Origin: Olsenella sp. kh2p3
Lineage (GTDB): Bacteria; Actinomycetota; Coriobacteriia; Coriobacteriales; Atopobiaceae
Assembly: GCA_900119625.1 (NCBI GenBank)
Contig: FPKD01000006.1
Coordinates: 62,001-126,000 of the forward strand
Length of the DNA stretch: 64,000 nt
Direction of reading: 5' to 3'
Made by a program: the position numbers and the translations under genes. Positions 25,681-34,590 of the stretch are shown in pieces; position 1 is the first letter of the stretch; each line of letters starts with the position of its first letter. The notes beneath the pieces were generated by a model, which worked only from the letters and a program-made list of their open reading frames with translations, did no database searches and had not been told where the DNA came from.

Positions 25681-25985
25681 CTCAGGCGCGCATTTGACGC
25701 CCGAAGGCACGATACCGCGGCATTTACGTACAAAGTCGCTGCTCGGGCGCGCATTTGACGCCCGAGAAGGCGTCTCGTACATAATCCCGTCGAAAACCCC
25801 CGCTTGGGCGCCATTTTCTCGCCGGAGGGCACGTTTTGGCAGCAACGGCGTACGATACCGTCGCTGCGGCGTCAACCTGGTGCCGGGGGGCGCGTTTTGG
25901 CAGCAGGTGCGTACGAAACCGTCGCTGCGGCGTCAACCTGGCGCCGGGGGGTGCATTATCGCAGCAAGGGCGTACGAAAGCGGCC
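25681..25985. repeat. Array of about 60-bp hairpin units, family B, array 1
   Basis: Five units with a period close to 60 bp, plus a decayed sixth. Each has a hairpin, then GGCACGTTTTGGCAGCAA-like sequence, then GCGTACGAAACCGTCGC. Stems differ but pair: GGGCGCGC/GACGCCC, CGGCGTCA/TGGTGCCG and CGGCGTCA/TGGCGCCG. It ends about 60 bp before the tRNA-Ala promoter. Related arrays: 34591-34826 and 42895-43095. Confidence 0.85.
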
Positions 25986-26047
25986 TTCCGGTGTCGCTTG
26001 GCCAGCGGTGTCCTGTGGTGCTCTTTCGCAAATCCCGCACTTTGCCG

Positions 26048-26076
26048 TTGACATGGCCGCGCCAAATTGCGACAAT
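26048..26076 (+). promoter_or_regulatory. Promoter of tRNA-Ala
   Basis: Perfect TTGACA -35, 17-bp spacer and GACAAT -10, placing the start about 15 bases before the mature tRNA. Confidence 0.75.
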
Positions 26077-26097
26077 GGCTCCCGCGCATGCGCGCCT

Positions 26098-26173
26098 GGG
26101 GATGTAGCTCAGCTGGGAGAGCGCTGCCTTCGCAAGGCAGAGGCCGAGGGTTCGAATCCCTTCATCTCCACCA
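26098..26173 (+). tRNA. tRNA-Ala (anticodon CGC)
   Basis: 76 nt with encoded CCA. The acceptor GGGGATG pairs with CATCTCC (one G-T). The D arm is GCTC/GAGC. The anticodon arm is CTGCC-TTCGCAA-GGCAG, giving CGC for GCG codons. The T arm GAGGG-TTCGAAT-CCCTT has one G-T pair. Confidence 0.95.
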
Positions 26174-26184
26174 TGGAATCTGTG

Positions 26185-26214
26185 GGGCCCGGGCACAAAG
26201 CTTGGGCCCTTTTT
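26185..26214 (+). terminator. Intrinsic terminator after tRNA-Ala
   Basis: GGGCCCGGGC pairs with GCTTGGGCCC (G-T pairs included) around ACAAA, followed by five T. Confidence 0.85.
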
Positions 26215-26243
26215 CTTATCTCGTTTCCAACCCCGATGGGAGC

Positions 26244-27254
26244 ATGGCTGGGATGGAAGGTCTTCTCGCCAAGCTGGACGCATCCTCCTACGACGCCTGT
26301 GAGCTGTGCCCACGCCGCTGCGGCGCGGCACGCACCGAGGGCAAGGCCGGCGTCTGCGGCGCCACCGCAACGCCGCGCGTCGCAAGGGCGGCGTTGCACT
26401 TCTGGGAGGAGCCGCCCATATCGGGTGAGGCAGGCTCGGGCGCCATCTTCTTCACGGGCTGCCCCCTGCGCTGCCGCTTCTGCCAGAACCACCAGATTTC
26501 CCAGGAGGGTTTCGGCCTCGCCGTCTCCACCTCGCGCATCGCCGAGATGATGCTCGAGCTTCAGGCACAGGGTGCGCTCAACGTCAACCTCGTGACTCCG
26601 CTGCACTTTGCGCCCACGGTGCGCGAGGCGGTGCTTCTCGCCCGCGAGAACGGCCTTGTCATCCCCACGGTCTGCAACACCTCCGGCTACGAGCTGCCCG
26701 AGGTCGTCCGCGCGATGTCGGACGTCATCGACATCTGGCTCACGGACTTCAAGTACGCAAGCCCCGCACTGGCGGGCTCGCTCTCCGCCGCGCGCGACTA
26801 CCCAAGCGTCGCCGCAGCGGCTCTGCGCGAGATGGTCTCCGCCGTGAGCGCGGCTGGCGGCCGCCTGCTCACGGAGGACGGCGCGATGAAGCGTGGCGTC
26901 ATCGTGCGCCACCTCGTGCTTCCCGGCCACGTGGATGACTCCTGCGCGGTGCTCGATCGCGTCTGGGAGACCTGCGGAAACGCCGCGGACCTCTCGGTCA
27001 TGAACCAGTACACGCCCAACGACGCCTGCCGCAAGGCCGGTGGCGACCTCGCGCGCGCGGTGACGAACGAGGAGTACGAGATCGTCCTCTGCCACGCGGA
27101 CGACCTCGGCTTCGAGAACATCTGGTGGCAGGAGGGCGGCACCGTCTCGGAGAGCTTCGTGCCTGCCTTCGACGCGACCGGCGTCGAGGGCCCGGAGCTC
27201 AAGGGCGGCGAGACGAGCGCATCCGACGCACCTGCCGGCCCCAAAGGGGTATAG
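26244..27254 (+). CDS. Radical SAM protein, PflA-like family with N-terminal Cys region
   Basis: 336 residues. An N-terminal zinc- or iron-sulfur-like region (CELCPRRC...GVCG, about residues 17-40) precedes the radical SAM motif CPLRCRFC at about 72-79 (CX3CX2C). NTSGYELPEV and DIWLTDFKYA are typical of the uncharacterised pyruvate formate-lyase-activating-like group (YgiQ/TatD-neighbour type is less likely). Such proteins cleave SAM to a 5'-deoxyadenosyl radical, usually to activate a glycyl-radical enzyme, but none is encoded nearby. The start is uncertain between ATG 26244 and 26253. Confidence 0.78.
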   Translation: MAGMEGLLAKLDASSYDACELCPRRCGAARTEGKAGVCGATATPRVARAALHFWEEPPISGEAGSGAIFFTGCPLRCRFCQNHQISQEGFGLAVSTSRIAEMMLELQAQGALNVNLVTPLHFAPTVREAVLLARENGLVIPTVCNTSGYELPEVVRAMSDVIDIWLTDFKYASPALAGSLSAARDYPSVAAAALREMVSAVSAAGGRLLTEDGAMKRGVIVRHLVLPGHVDDSCAVLDRVWETCGNAADLSVMNQYTPNDACRKAGGDLARAVTNEEYEIVLCHADDLGFENIWWQEGGTVSESFVPAFDATGVEGPELKGGETSASDAPAGPKGV

Positions 27255-27305
27255 ACTCTGCAACTGTAGGAACCGCGCGCCCGTCGCGCCTACCTTGGAG
27301 GTCCC

Positions 27306-27617
27306 ATGCCAGAGAACACGCCGCTCTCCGACGAGGAGAGGTCAGAGCTCGAGAGGCTTCGCGCCGAGAAGGCCGCCCGCGAGGAGGCCCAGGAGGCTGC
27401 CCGCGAGCGCGCGGAGCTCGAGCGCTTGAAGGCGGAGCAGGCCGCCAGCGAGAAGGAGGCCGCTGAGCAGCGTCGCATTGCCGAGGCGCGCGAGAAGGGC
27501 CGCCAGCTCATGGAGCCCGATGACGATGACCTGCGCATGCCTAAGGGCCAGAAGATCGTCATCGCCGTCATAGTCGTCGTGGCGGTGGTGTGGCTTCTCG
27601 CCATGGCGCTCGGATAG
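27306..27617 (+). CDS. Small coiled-coil protein with C-terminal membrane helix
   Basis: 103 residues, not recognised. About residues 8-65 are a highly charged Glu/Arg/Ala coiled coil with a heptad-like pattern. An acidic DDDD patch follows, then a single hydrophobic helix (about 82-102) at the extreme C-terminus, predicting a tail-anchored protein facing the cytoplasm. TTGGAGG precedes the ATG by six bases. It has the same plan, coil then terminal helix, as the larger 9217-10572 protein, though no clear sequence identity is seen. It lies between the radical SAM gene and pncB. Confidence 0.75.
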   Translation: MPENTPLSDEERSELERLRAEKAAREEAQEAARERAELERLKAEQAASEKEAAEQRRIAEAREKGRQLMEPDDDDLRMPKGQKIVIAVIVVVAVVWLLAMALG

Positions 27618-27693
27618 CACACGGCAGCATGTAACCCGGCGCGGGACGGGCGAGCTGCGCTTCCCGCGCCAACCAATGGGAGGAAGTATCACC

Positions 27694-29187
27694 ATGTCGC
27701 TCACGGACCGCACCAAGCCAACCGACGTCTCGCTCAACACCGACCTCTACGAGCTCACGATGGCCCAGGGGTTTTGGGAATCGGGCCTTGTGGACACGCA
27801 GGCGACCTTTAACGCCTTCTTCCGCGAGAACCCCTTTGGCGGCGGCTATGCGGTGGCCTGCGGCATGGGACAGATTCCCGACCTGGTAGAGAACTTCGTC
27901 TTCGACGACGAGGACATCGACTACCTGGCCAGCATCCCGGCGCCCGGCGGCGGCTCCATGTTCAAGCCAGCCTTCCTCGAGTACCTCCGCAACCACCACC
28001 TTGACCTCACGATCCACGCCGTTCCCGAGGGTGACGTGGTCTTCCCGCGCGAGCCCATGGTGCGCGTCCAGGGCCCGCTCATCGACTGCCAGCTCATCGA
28101 GACGGCCCTGCTCAACCTCGTGAACTTCCAGACCCTTGTAGCAACCAAGACCTCGCGCGTGGTGCGTGCGGCCGAGGGGCACCCCGTGTCCGACTTTGGC
28201 CTGAGGCGCGCCCAGGGTCCCGACGGCGGTCTCGCCGTTGCCCGTGCCTCCTACATCGCCGGCGCAAGCTCCACCTCCAACCTGCTGGCGGGCAAGATCT
28301 ACGGCATCCCCGTCTTTGGCACGCACGCCCACTCCTGGGTCATGGCGTTCCCCACCGAGCTTGACGCGTTCCGTGCCTTCGCCAAGTCGAGCCCCAAGAA
28401 CTGTGTGCTGCTCCTCGACACCTACGACGTCCACCAGGGCATCAAGAACGCAATCGTGGTGGCCAAGGAGATGGAGGCAGCGGGCGAGCGCCTGGCGGCG
28501 ATCCGCATCGACTCGGGTGACCTGGCAAAGCTCACCAAGGAGACCCGCAAGGCCTTCGATGACGCCGGCCTGCCCTACGTCAAGATCTCTGCCTCGAACG
28601 ACCTGGACGAGTACACCATCCAGTCGCTCTACGCGCAGGGTGCCCCCATCGACTCGTTTGGCGTGGGCACCAAGCTCGCCACCTGCGACCCCCAGCCCTC
28701 GCTCGGCGGCGTCTACAAGCTCTCGGCTGTGCGCGACTCGGCGGACGCCCCGTGGAACCCCGTGATCAAGCTTTCCGAGCAGGCTTACAAGCGCACCATC
28801 CCGGGCGTCCAGCACGTCCTGCGCTTCCTCGACGACGACCACTGCCCCGTGGGCGACATGATCCTCGACGACTCTTACACGCGCGGCGACGCCACCGCGG
28901 CCACGAGCATGGAGGACATCCTCGACCCCTTCTCGTCCTACAGCCTCTCCGGCACCCCGCGCGAGCTTCTCACCTGCTACGTTGAGCATGGCAAGCGCGC
29001 AGGCGAGCCGGTTGACATCGAGGAGTCCCGCTCGCGCTGCCATAACGCGCTCATGCACCTCGACCCGGCAATCACCCGCTTCCTCAACCCGCAGATCTAC
29101 CCGGTGGGCCTGGAACAGGGCCTTGCCGCGCTTCGGCGCGACCTTGCGGCCGAGGAGCGCAGCGGCTCTTCTCGCGTGAGGCGCTAG
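27694..29187 (+). CDS. pncB: Nicotinate phosphoribosyltransferase
   Basis: 497 residues from an ATG with GGAGGAAG upstream; the in-frame ATG 18 bases earlier overlaps that site and was not used. LNTDLYELTMAQ at the N-terminus, FRENPFGGGYAVACG about 35, FGLRRAQG about 170, GTHAHSW about 210, LLLDTYDV about 245, and IRIDSGDL about 270 fit the longer Gram-positive PncB group. It converts nicotinate and PRPP, with ATP hydrolysis, to nicotinate mononucleotide in NAD salvage. Single gene between argS and a small membrane protein. Confidence 0.94.
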   Translation: MSLTDRTKPTDVSLNTDLYELTMAQGFWESGLVDTQATFNAFFRENPFGGGYAVACGMGQIPDLVENFVFDDEDIDYLASIPAPGGGSMFKPAFLEYLRNHHLDLTIHAVPEGDVVFPREPMVRVQGPLIDCQLIETALLNLVNFQTLVATKTSRVVRAAEGHPVSDFGLRRAQGPDGGLAVARASYIAGASSTSNLLAGKIYGIPVFGTHAHSWVMAFPTELDAFRAFAKSSPKNCVLLLDTYDVHQGIKNAIVVAKEMEAAGERLAAIRIDSGDLAKLTKETRKAFDDAGLPYVKISASNDLDEYTIQSLYAQGAPIDSFGVGTKLATCDPQPSLGGVYKLSAVRDSADAPWNPVIKLSEQAYKRTIPGVQHVLRFLDDDHCPVGDMILDDSYTRGDATAATSMEDILDPFSSYSLSGTPRELLTCYVEHGKRAGEPVDIEESRSRCHNALMHLDPAITRFLNPQIYPVGLEQGLAALRRDLAAEERSGSSRVRR

Positions 29188-29288
29188 TGCACTAGAGCCG
29201 CACCTCGGCGTCTGCCAACGCCTCTGCTACACTGCTGCACACGGAAGCGCGCCAGGGGGCGCGCGGGTATCACGGAAGGACGGGGCAC

Positions 29289-31133
29289 ATGCCCGAGAAG
29301 ATTGAGGAGCTCGTCAGGAAGGCCGTCGCGGACGCACGGGAAGCGGGCGACCTGCCTGCCTTCGAGGTTGGGGACCTTGGCCTTGAGCGCCCCGCAGACG
29401 CCAACAACGGTGACTGGACCACCACGCTCGCCCTGCGCTCCGCCCGTCTTGCCCACATGGCGCCCCGCGCCATTGCCCAGGCAATCGTGAACCACATGGA
29501 GAAGGACCCCGGCATCTCCAAGGTGGAGGTCGCCGGTCCCGGCTTTGTGAACTTCTACCTCTCCGCTGCCGCAAACAACGAGGTCTTCCGCACGGTACGC
29601 GAGCAGGGCCATGACTTTGGGCGCTCCAACATTGGCGCCGGCGTGAAGGTCCAGGTCGAGTTTGTCTCGGCCAACCCCGTGGGCCCGCTCCACATTGGTC
29701 ACGGCCGCTGGGCGGCGCTTGGCGACTCGCTTTGCCGTGTGATGGAGCACGCCGGCTACAGCGTGGAGCGCGAGTACTACATCAACGACCACGGCAGCCA
29801 GATGGACGTCTTTGGCAACTCCGTTGCCGAGCGCTACCTGCAGCTCGCCCAGGTTGTCTCCGAGCGCGGCTGCTCGCTCGACGAGGCCGTGCAGGTGCTT
29901 CTCGATGACCGCAAGGCCTTCGTGAAGGACGAGGAGGACGCACACCCCGAGCTCCACCCCTACATGGACGCCTTCAACAAGAACCTTGGCGGCAACGCCT
30001 ACGGCGGCGACTACATCATCGACGTAGCCCGCCACTTCATGGAGACGGACGGCACCCGCTGGGTCGACGCCGACCCCAAGGAGCGCATGCTCGAGTTCCG
30101 CGAGCGCGGCTACAAGCTCATGCTCGAGTCCATAAAGAGCACGCTTGACGAGTCCCGCTGCCACTTTGACGTGTGGTTCTCCGAGCGCTCGCTCTACGAG
30201 AAGGGCGAGGACGGCACCTCGGCCGTCGACCGCGCCCTCGCGCGCCTGGACGAGATGGGCTACCTCTACCGCGACGAGGACGGCGCGCTATGGTTCCGCT
30301 CCACCGCACTTGGCGACGACAAGGACCGCGTGCTCATCAAGACAAACGGCGAGTACACCTACTTTGCCTCCGACGTGGCGTACCACTGGAACAAGTTCCA
30401 GCGCGTCGACCACGTGATCGACATCTGGGGCGCCGACCACCACGGCTACATCCAGCGCGTCGACTCCGCCTGCACGGCGCTTGGCTACCCCGGCAAGCTA
30501 GAGGTCCTTCTCGGCCAGCTCGTGAACCTGCTGCGCGACGGCGTGCCGGTGCGCATGTCCAAGCGCAAGGGCACCATGATCCCCTTCAAGGAGCTCATGG
30601 ACGAGGTCGGCGTTGACGCCACACGCTACACGCTCATCTCCAAGTCGAGCAACCAGATGATCGATTTCGACATCGAGAAGGTCAAGAAGCAGGACAACAC
30701 CAACCCCGTCTACTACGTGCAGTACGCGCACGCGCGAATCTGCTCTATCCTGCGCAAGGGTGCCGGTGTTACTGCCGAGGAGGCCGAGAAGCTCGGCATG
30801 GACGAGGTCGCCAGGCGCGCGGTAGGCGAGGAGTACGACCTCTCTCTGCTCACTGACCCCACCGAGGCTACGCTTGCCCGCAAGCTCTCGGAGTTTCCGG
30901 CGCTGGTGGAGGGCTGCGCGCGCGATCGCGCCCCCTTCCGCCTCACTCACTACGCCGAGGAGCTGGCAGGTGACTTCCACTCCTTCTACACCGTGTGCCA
31001 AGTGCTGCCCAGCAAGGGACGTCCGGTGGACGAGGGCCTTTCCAAGGCGCGTCTCGCCGCCGTGGACGCCACGCGCAGGGTGCTCGCCCTTACGCTCGAG
31101 TTCTGCGGGGTCCATGCGCCGCAGAGCATGTAG
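29289..31133 (+). CDS. argS: Arginyl-tRNA synthetase
   Basis: 614 residues. An N-terminal add-on domain is followed by the class I HIGH motif in HIGHGRWAALG near residue 134. MSKRKGTM near 423 is the KMSKS loop; ArgS often has a variant here. The C-terminal DALR domain ends conventionally (GVHAPQSM). It charges tRNA(Arg), binding tRNA before activating arginine. A GGAAGGA site precedes the ATG. No T-box leader or terminator is visible; the AT-rich regulatory region of the next gene begins just after the stop. Confidence 0.95.
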   Translation: MPEKIEELVRKAVADAREAGDLPAFEVGDLGLERPADANNGDWTTTLALRSARLAHMAPRAIAQAIVNHMEKDPGISKVEVAGPGFVNFYLSAAANNEVFRTVREQGHDFGRSNIGAGVKVQVEFVSANPVGPLHIGHGRWAALGDSLCRVMEHAGYSVEREYYINDHGSQMDVFGNSVAERYLQLAQVVSERGCSLDEAVQVLLDDRKAFVKDEEDAHPELHPYMDAFNKNLGGNAYGGDYIIDVARHFMETDGTRWVDADPKERMLEFRERGYKLMLESIKSTLDESRCHFDVWFSERSLYEKGEDGTSAVDRALARLDEMGYLYRDEDGALWFRSTALGDDKDRVLIKTNGEYTYFASDVAYHWNKFQRVDHVIDIWGADHHGYIQRVDSACTALGYPGKLEVLLGQLVNLLRDGVPVRMSKRKGTMIPFKELMDEVGVDATRYTLISKSSNQMIDFDIEKVKKQDNTNPVYYVQYAHARICSILRKGAGVTAEEAEKLGMDEVARRAVGEEYDLSLLTDPTEATLARKLSEFPALVEGCARDRAPFRLTHYAEELAGDFHSFYTVCQVLPSKGRPVDEGLSKARLAAVDATRRVLALTLEFCGVHAPQSM

Positions 31134-31153
31134 CGTGCCGCCCAGACCCCGGT

Positions 31154-31241
31154 TTGGTACCGTCGGACCAACTGTAAGTTCCCGTAGCAATCTCAAAGAA
31201 TGTGCAGTTGTTTCGGCGCTTTATACCAACTAATATATAAT
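31154..31241 (+). promoter_or_regulatory. AT-rich promoter/operator region of the two-winged-helix regulator
   Basis: TTGGT / ACCAA dyad (31154-31171), the heptamer ACCAACT at 31167 and again at 31225, and a perfect TATAAT at 31236-31241. No good -35 at 17 bp. Much more AT-rich than its surroundings; may be where the downstream MarR-like protein acts. Confidence 0.42.
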
Positions 31242-31316
31242 TGTTCTTTAAAGAGGGTCGCGGGTTAGCTACGGGCGCATGGCGCCTGACACTACAACGT
31301 CGTCCCATATGTCGGG

Positions 31317-32027
31317 GTGCGGCTAGAGAAGGTGGGCCTTGTGGACCTGCGCGAGTACATGTCAGTACGCAGAGCGTACAACCTCGTGCGTCAGTCACAG
31401 CCTGCGCGTGACAGACTCACGTTCGAGGAGTTTGCGGTTCTCTGCCGCCTGCAGGTGGCAGGGGAGCCCATGAAGACTTCTGCCATCGCCGAGTACCAGG
31501 GGGCGTTGCGGCCTACCATGACGCATCGCACGAACCACCTGGCCGATCTTGGGTTCATCTCTCGCGGCGAGGGGGGCGTGGACCGCCGTAACGTCGTATG
31601 CATCATCACGCCAGAGGGGAGTGACTGCGTAGACAAGCTCTCCGAGCTTACCTGCAAGGAGATACTGCCTGGTCAGCCGCTTTCTCGCACGCTTCCCGAG
31701 CGCATTGTCAAATACGTTGACGCCATGGGTTCGGTCTTTGCCAAGGCGGGAGACCTCGTGCTTCTCGCCATGTATGCCGAGGACGCGCAACCGGTCACGG
31801 TCACAAGGCTCGTCGAGGCGCTGGGGCTCCTGCAGCCCACGGTCTCCATGTCCGTCTCGTCCCTTGTGCTGGAGGGGCTTATCGAGCGTGGGCCGTCACG
31901 GGCGTCTGGCCTTGTGCTTACGCCTCAGGGCAGCAGGCGCGCGGCATTCCTTGCCGCTCGCATTGCGGAGGTTGTGGTCAAGCGCCGTCCCAGGAACCAG
32001 AAGCCTGAGGGACAGACGGAAGAGTAG
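31317..32027 (+). CDS. MarR-like regulator with two winged-helix segments
   Basis: 236 residues from the GTG at 31317. GTGs at 31332 or 31341 are possible starts; none has a strong ribosome site. Residues about 35-110 are a MarR-type winged helix (TFEEFAVLCRL, MKTSAIAEY, RPTMTHRTNHLADLGFISR, DRRNVVCIITPEG). A second, similar stretch at about 145-225 (VLLAMYAEDAQPVTVTRLVEALGLLQPTVSMSVSSLVLEGLIERG in pieces, then LVLTPQGSRRA) repeats the pattern. Two such domains in one chain could bind DNA as a pseudo-dimer. Ligand and targets are unknown; it sits between argS and rho behind an AT-rich dyad region. Confidence 0.75.
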   Translation: MRLEKVGLVDLREYMSVRRAYNLVRQSQPARDRLTFEEFAVLCRLQVAGEPMKTSAIAEYQGALRPTMTHRTNHLADLGFISRGEGGVDRRNVVCIITPEGSDCVDKLSELTCKEILPGQPLSRTLPERIVKYVDAMGSVFAKAGDLVLLAMYAEDAQPVTVTRLVEALGLLQPTVSMSVSSLVLEGLIERGPSRASGLVLTPQGSRRAAFLAARIAEVVVKRRPRNQKPEGQTEE

Positions 32028-32095
32028 CGCCGGGCGGGCGGTAGCGTTACCTTGGGCTCGTTTTGTGGCCTCAACGTGCATAGCTGCGCATGTCG

Positions 32096-32104
32096 TGCTA
32101 TAGT
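32096..32104 (+). promoter_or_regulatory. Extended -10 promoter of rho
   Basis: TG-C-TATAGT with no clear -35, predicting a leader of about 210 nt before rho. The leader holds GACGGCTCTCTTGCAGCCGTC and CGGAGCCGTGCCGAG hairpins and may serve the autoregulation known for rho in other bacteria. Confidence 0.45.
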
Positions 32105-32324
32105 GACCCCAACGCGGCGTCCTATACGCAAGCTTCTGATGTATGTATGCACGTCGCAACAAACCCCTCCTTGCATGTGATGGACGGCTCTCTTGCAGCC
32201 GTCTCGGAGCCGTGCCGAGGGGACGCATCGAGCAACACGGCCTTAACGAAGCCCATCAATCAATTAATTTGCACGACGGTTTGGCGCGCCACGCGTCCCG
32301 CGTGAGAGTGAAAGGTAAAACAGC

Positions 32325-34559
32325 ATGGCAGACGAGACGCCCGCGGATTTTATGGGTGCTACCCCGGCGGAGGTTCCCGAGGAGGCGCCCAAGCCCAGGC
32401 GTCGCCGTCGTACGCGCGCAGAGATCGAGGCAGACAAGCTTGCAAAGGCTGCCGCCGCTGAGGCTGCGCCTGCGGATGGCCAACCTTCTGCGGAAGAGGC
32501 GCCCAAGCCCAGGCGCCGCCGGACTTCTAAGAAGAAGGCCGAGGATGCCGGTACGGCACAGGGCGAGCTTCCGCTTGAGGCGGCGCCGGCGGCCCCCGTG
32601 GCACCGGGCGCCGCGCCAGAGGAAGCACCAAAGCCCAGGCGCCGCCGCCGCACGCGTGCCCAGATAGAGGCGGACGAGAAAGCCAAGGCAGAGGCGGCTT
32701 CGCGTGCGGCAAGTGCCCCCGTAGAGTCTCCCGTGCAGGAGTCTTCGGAACACGTCACTGAGGAGCAGCCTGCGCCCAAGCCTCGTCGTCGCCGCCGCAC
32801 GCGTGCCCAGATTGAGGCGGATGAGCGTGCCAAGGAAGAGGCGGCCAAGAGCGAATCTGCCGCACCCGAGCACCACGAGCCCAATCCCGCAGAGGTTTCC
32901 GAGCACGAACAGCATGCCGAGAATGAGCAGCATATCGAGCACGAACAGCCAAGCTTCTCGGAGATGACGCGCCTTACGCAGGAGGCAACGCAGGCAAGCT
33001 CGGTACCTGCCCCCATGCCCGCGTCAACGCTTGCCGAGGCCGACCATGCTGGCGAGCAGCAAAACCACTACCAGCGGCAGCCTCGCGAGCACAGCCAACG
33101 CCCGGAGCAGCAGGGCCAGCAGCAGGGCCGCCGCCGTCGTGTAAGCTACAACAACAACTCCGGCAATAATCGCTTTAACAACAATGGCGGAGAAGGAAAC
33201 AGCTTCAACCGCCGCAACCAGCAGAACCACAAGCAGCACAATCGTCACAACGGCCAACAGACCCAAACCCAACCCTCGCTTACCCGTGACGAGCTGCAGG
33301 CCATGAAGGTGGCTGACCTCCGCGCCAAGGCCGCCGAGCTAGGCGTCGAGTACGTTGGGGTCCACAAGTCTGACCTTGTCGAGGCCGTGTATCGGGCGGC
33401 AGCTGCCGCCGAGGGCTTCCACCCCGTTGACGGCATCCTTGAGATTGGCAACGCCGGCGCTGGCTGGATTCGTACCGGCAATTACATGAAGGGCGACAAC
33501 GACGCCTACGTGAGCCAACAGTTCATTCGCAACTACTCGCTGCGCCCGGGCGACCGCGTGGAGGGAACGGTTGGTCCTGCTCGCACTAATACCAAGTACC
33601 CCGCCCAGTATCCGCCCCTTATTGCCATCGCGCACGTAAACGGTCGCGACCCCGAGTCGATGAAGAGCCGCCCGCGCTTCCGCGACCTCACCCCCATCTA
33701 TCCCAATGAGCGCCTGGTCATGGAGTGCGGCAGGGACTCCATCACCGGCCGTGCCATCGATCTTGTCGCCCCCATTGGCAAGGGCCAGCGCGGTCTTATC
33801 GTGAGCCCGCCCAAGGCAGGCAAGACCACGGTGCTTAAGAAGATCTGCCAGTCCATCGCTGCCAACAATCCCGAGGTGCACCTTGTCTGCCTGCTTGTGG
33901 ACGAGCGCCCCGAGGAAGTCACCGACATGCAGCGCTCCATTCACGGCGAGGTTGTGGCGTCGACCTTCGACATGCCGGCAGAGAACCACACTGCCGTGTC
34001 CGAGCTGGTCATCGAGCACGCTAAGAGGCTCGTGGAGCTTGGCGAGGACGTTGTGGTGGTGCTCGACTCCATCACGCGCCTGGCCCGTGCGTACAACCTT
34101 GCGCAGCCTGCGAGCGGCCGCATCCTTTCCGGCGGCGTTGACTCCGCGGCGCTCTATCCGCCCAAGAAGTTCCTGGGTGCTGCCCGCAACATCGAGAACG
34201 GCGGCTCGCTCACGATCATTGCCTCTGCGCTGGTGGACACCGGCTCCAAGATGGACGAGGTCATCTTCGAGGAGTTCAAGGGCACCGGCAACATGGAGCT
34301 CAAGCTTGACCGCGAGCTGGCCGACAAGCGCATCTTCCCCGCAATCGACCCGGTCTCCTCGGGTACCCGCAATGAGGACCTGCTCCTGCCCGCCGAGCTC
34401 ACGCCCTTCGTATGGGGTATCCGCCGCGTGCTCGCCAACATGAACAACACCGAGCGTGCGGCTTCCGCGCTGGTCAAGGGCCTCAAGGCCACCAACTCCA
34501 ACGAGGAGTTCCTCATACGCTCGGCCAAGAAGGCCGCGCAGAGCGAGTATGTGATGTAG
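32325..34559 (+). CDS. rho: Transcription termination factor Rho with long disordered N-terminus
   Basis: 744 residues against about 420 for E. coli Rho. Residues 1 to about 318 are an added region: four copies of PKPRRRR-type basic modules followed mostly by TRAQIEAD (near 22, 62, 105 and 152), then an acidic/His stretch, then an Asn/Gln/His/Arg-rich stretch (about 240-315). Rho_N follows (LTRDELQAMKVADLRA, about 319), the RNA-binding cold-shock-like domain, then the hexameric ATPase with SPPKAGKTT near 494 and VVLDSITRLARAYN near 580. It is an RNA-translocating helicase that ends transcription. High-GC actinobacterial Rho proteins commonly carry basic insertions. A weak ribosome site (AAAGG) precedes the ATG. 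Confidence 0.95.
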   Translation: MADETPADFMGATPAEVPEEAPKPRRRRRTRAEIEADKLAKAAAAEAAPADGQPSAEEAPKPRRRRTSKKKAEDAGTAQGELPLEAAPAAPVAPGAAPEEAPKPRRRRRTRAQIEADEKAKAEAASRAASAPVESPVQESSEHVTEEQPAPKPRRRRRTRAQIEADERAKEEAAKSESAAPEHHEPNPAEVSEHEQHAENEQHIEHEQPSFSEMTRLTQEATQASSVPAPMPASTLAEADHAGEQQNHYQRQPREHSQRPEQQGQQQGRRRRVSYNNNSGNNRFNNNGGEGNSFNRRNQQNHKQHNRHNGQQTQTQPSLTRDELQAMKVADLRAKAAELGVEYVGVHKSDLVEAVYRAAAAAEGFHPVDGILEIGNAGAGWIRTGNYMKGDNDAYVSQQFIRNYSLRPGDRVEGTVGPARTNTKYPAQYPPLIAIAHVNGRDPESMKSRPRFRDLTPIYPNERLVMECGRDSITGRAIDLVAPIGKGQRGLIVSPPKAGKTTVLKKICQSIAANNPEVHLVCLLVDERPEEVTDMQRSIHGEVVASTFDMPAENHTAVSELVIEHAKRLVELGEDVVVVLDSITRLARAYNLAQPASGRILSGGVDSAALYPPKKFLGAARNIENGGSLTIIASALVDTGSKMDEVIFEEFKGTGNMELKLDRELADKRIFPAIDPVSSGTRNEDLLLPAELTPFVWGIRRVLANMNNTERAASALVKGLKATNSNEEFLIRSAKKAAQSEYVM

Positions 34560-34590
34560 GTCTCGGCATTAGCTCTTACTCGTTGCGATT

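Noticed and set aside
25681-25985. Possible CRISPR array because of the regular 60-bp period
   Set aside because: Units are hairpins with related sequence throughout, no constant repeat with unrelated spacers, and no cas genes in the window.
29188-29288. T-box or other leader before argS
   Set aside because: Only about 100 bp, with no T-box sequence, specifier hairpin or terminator.
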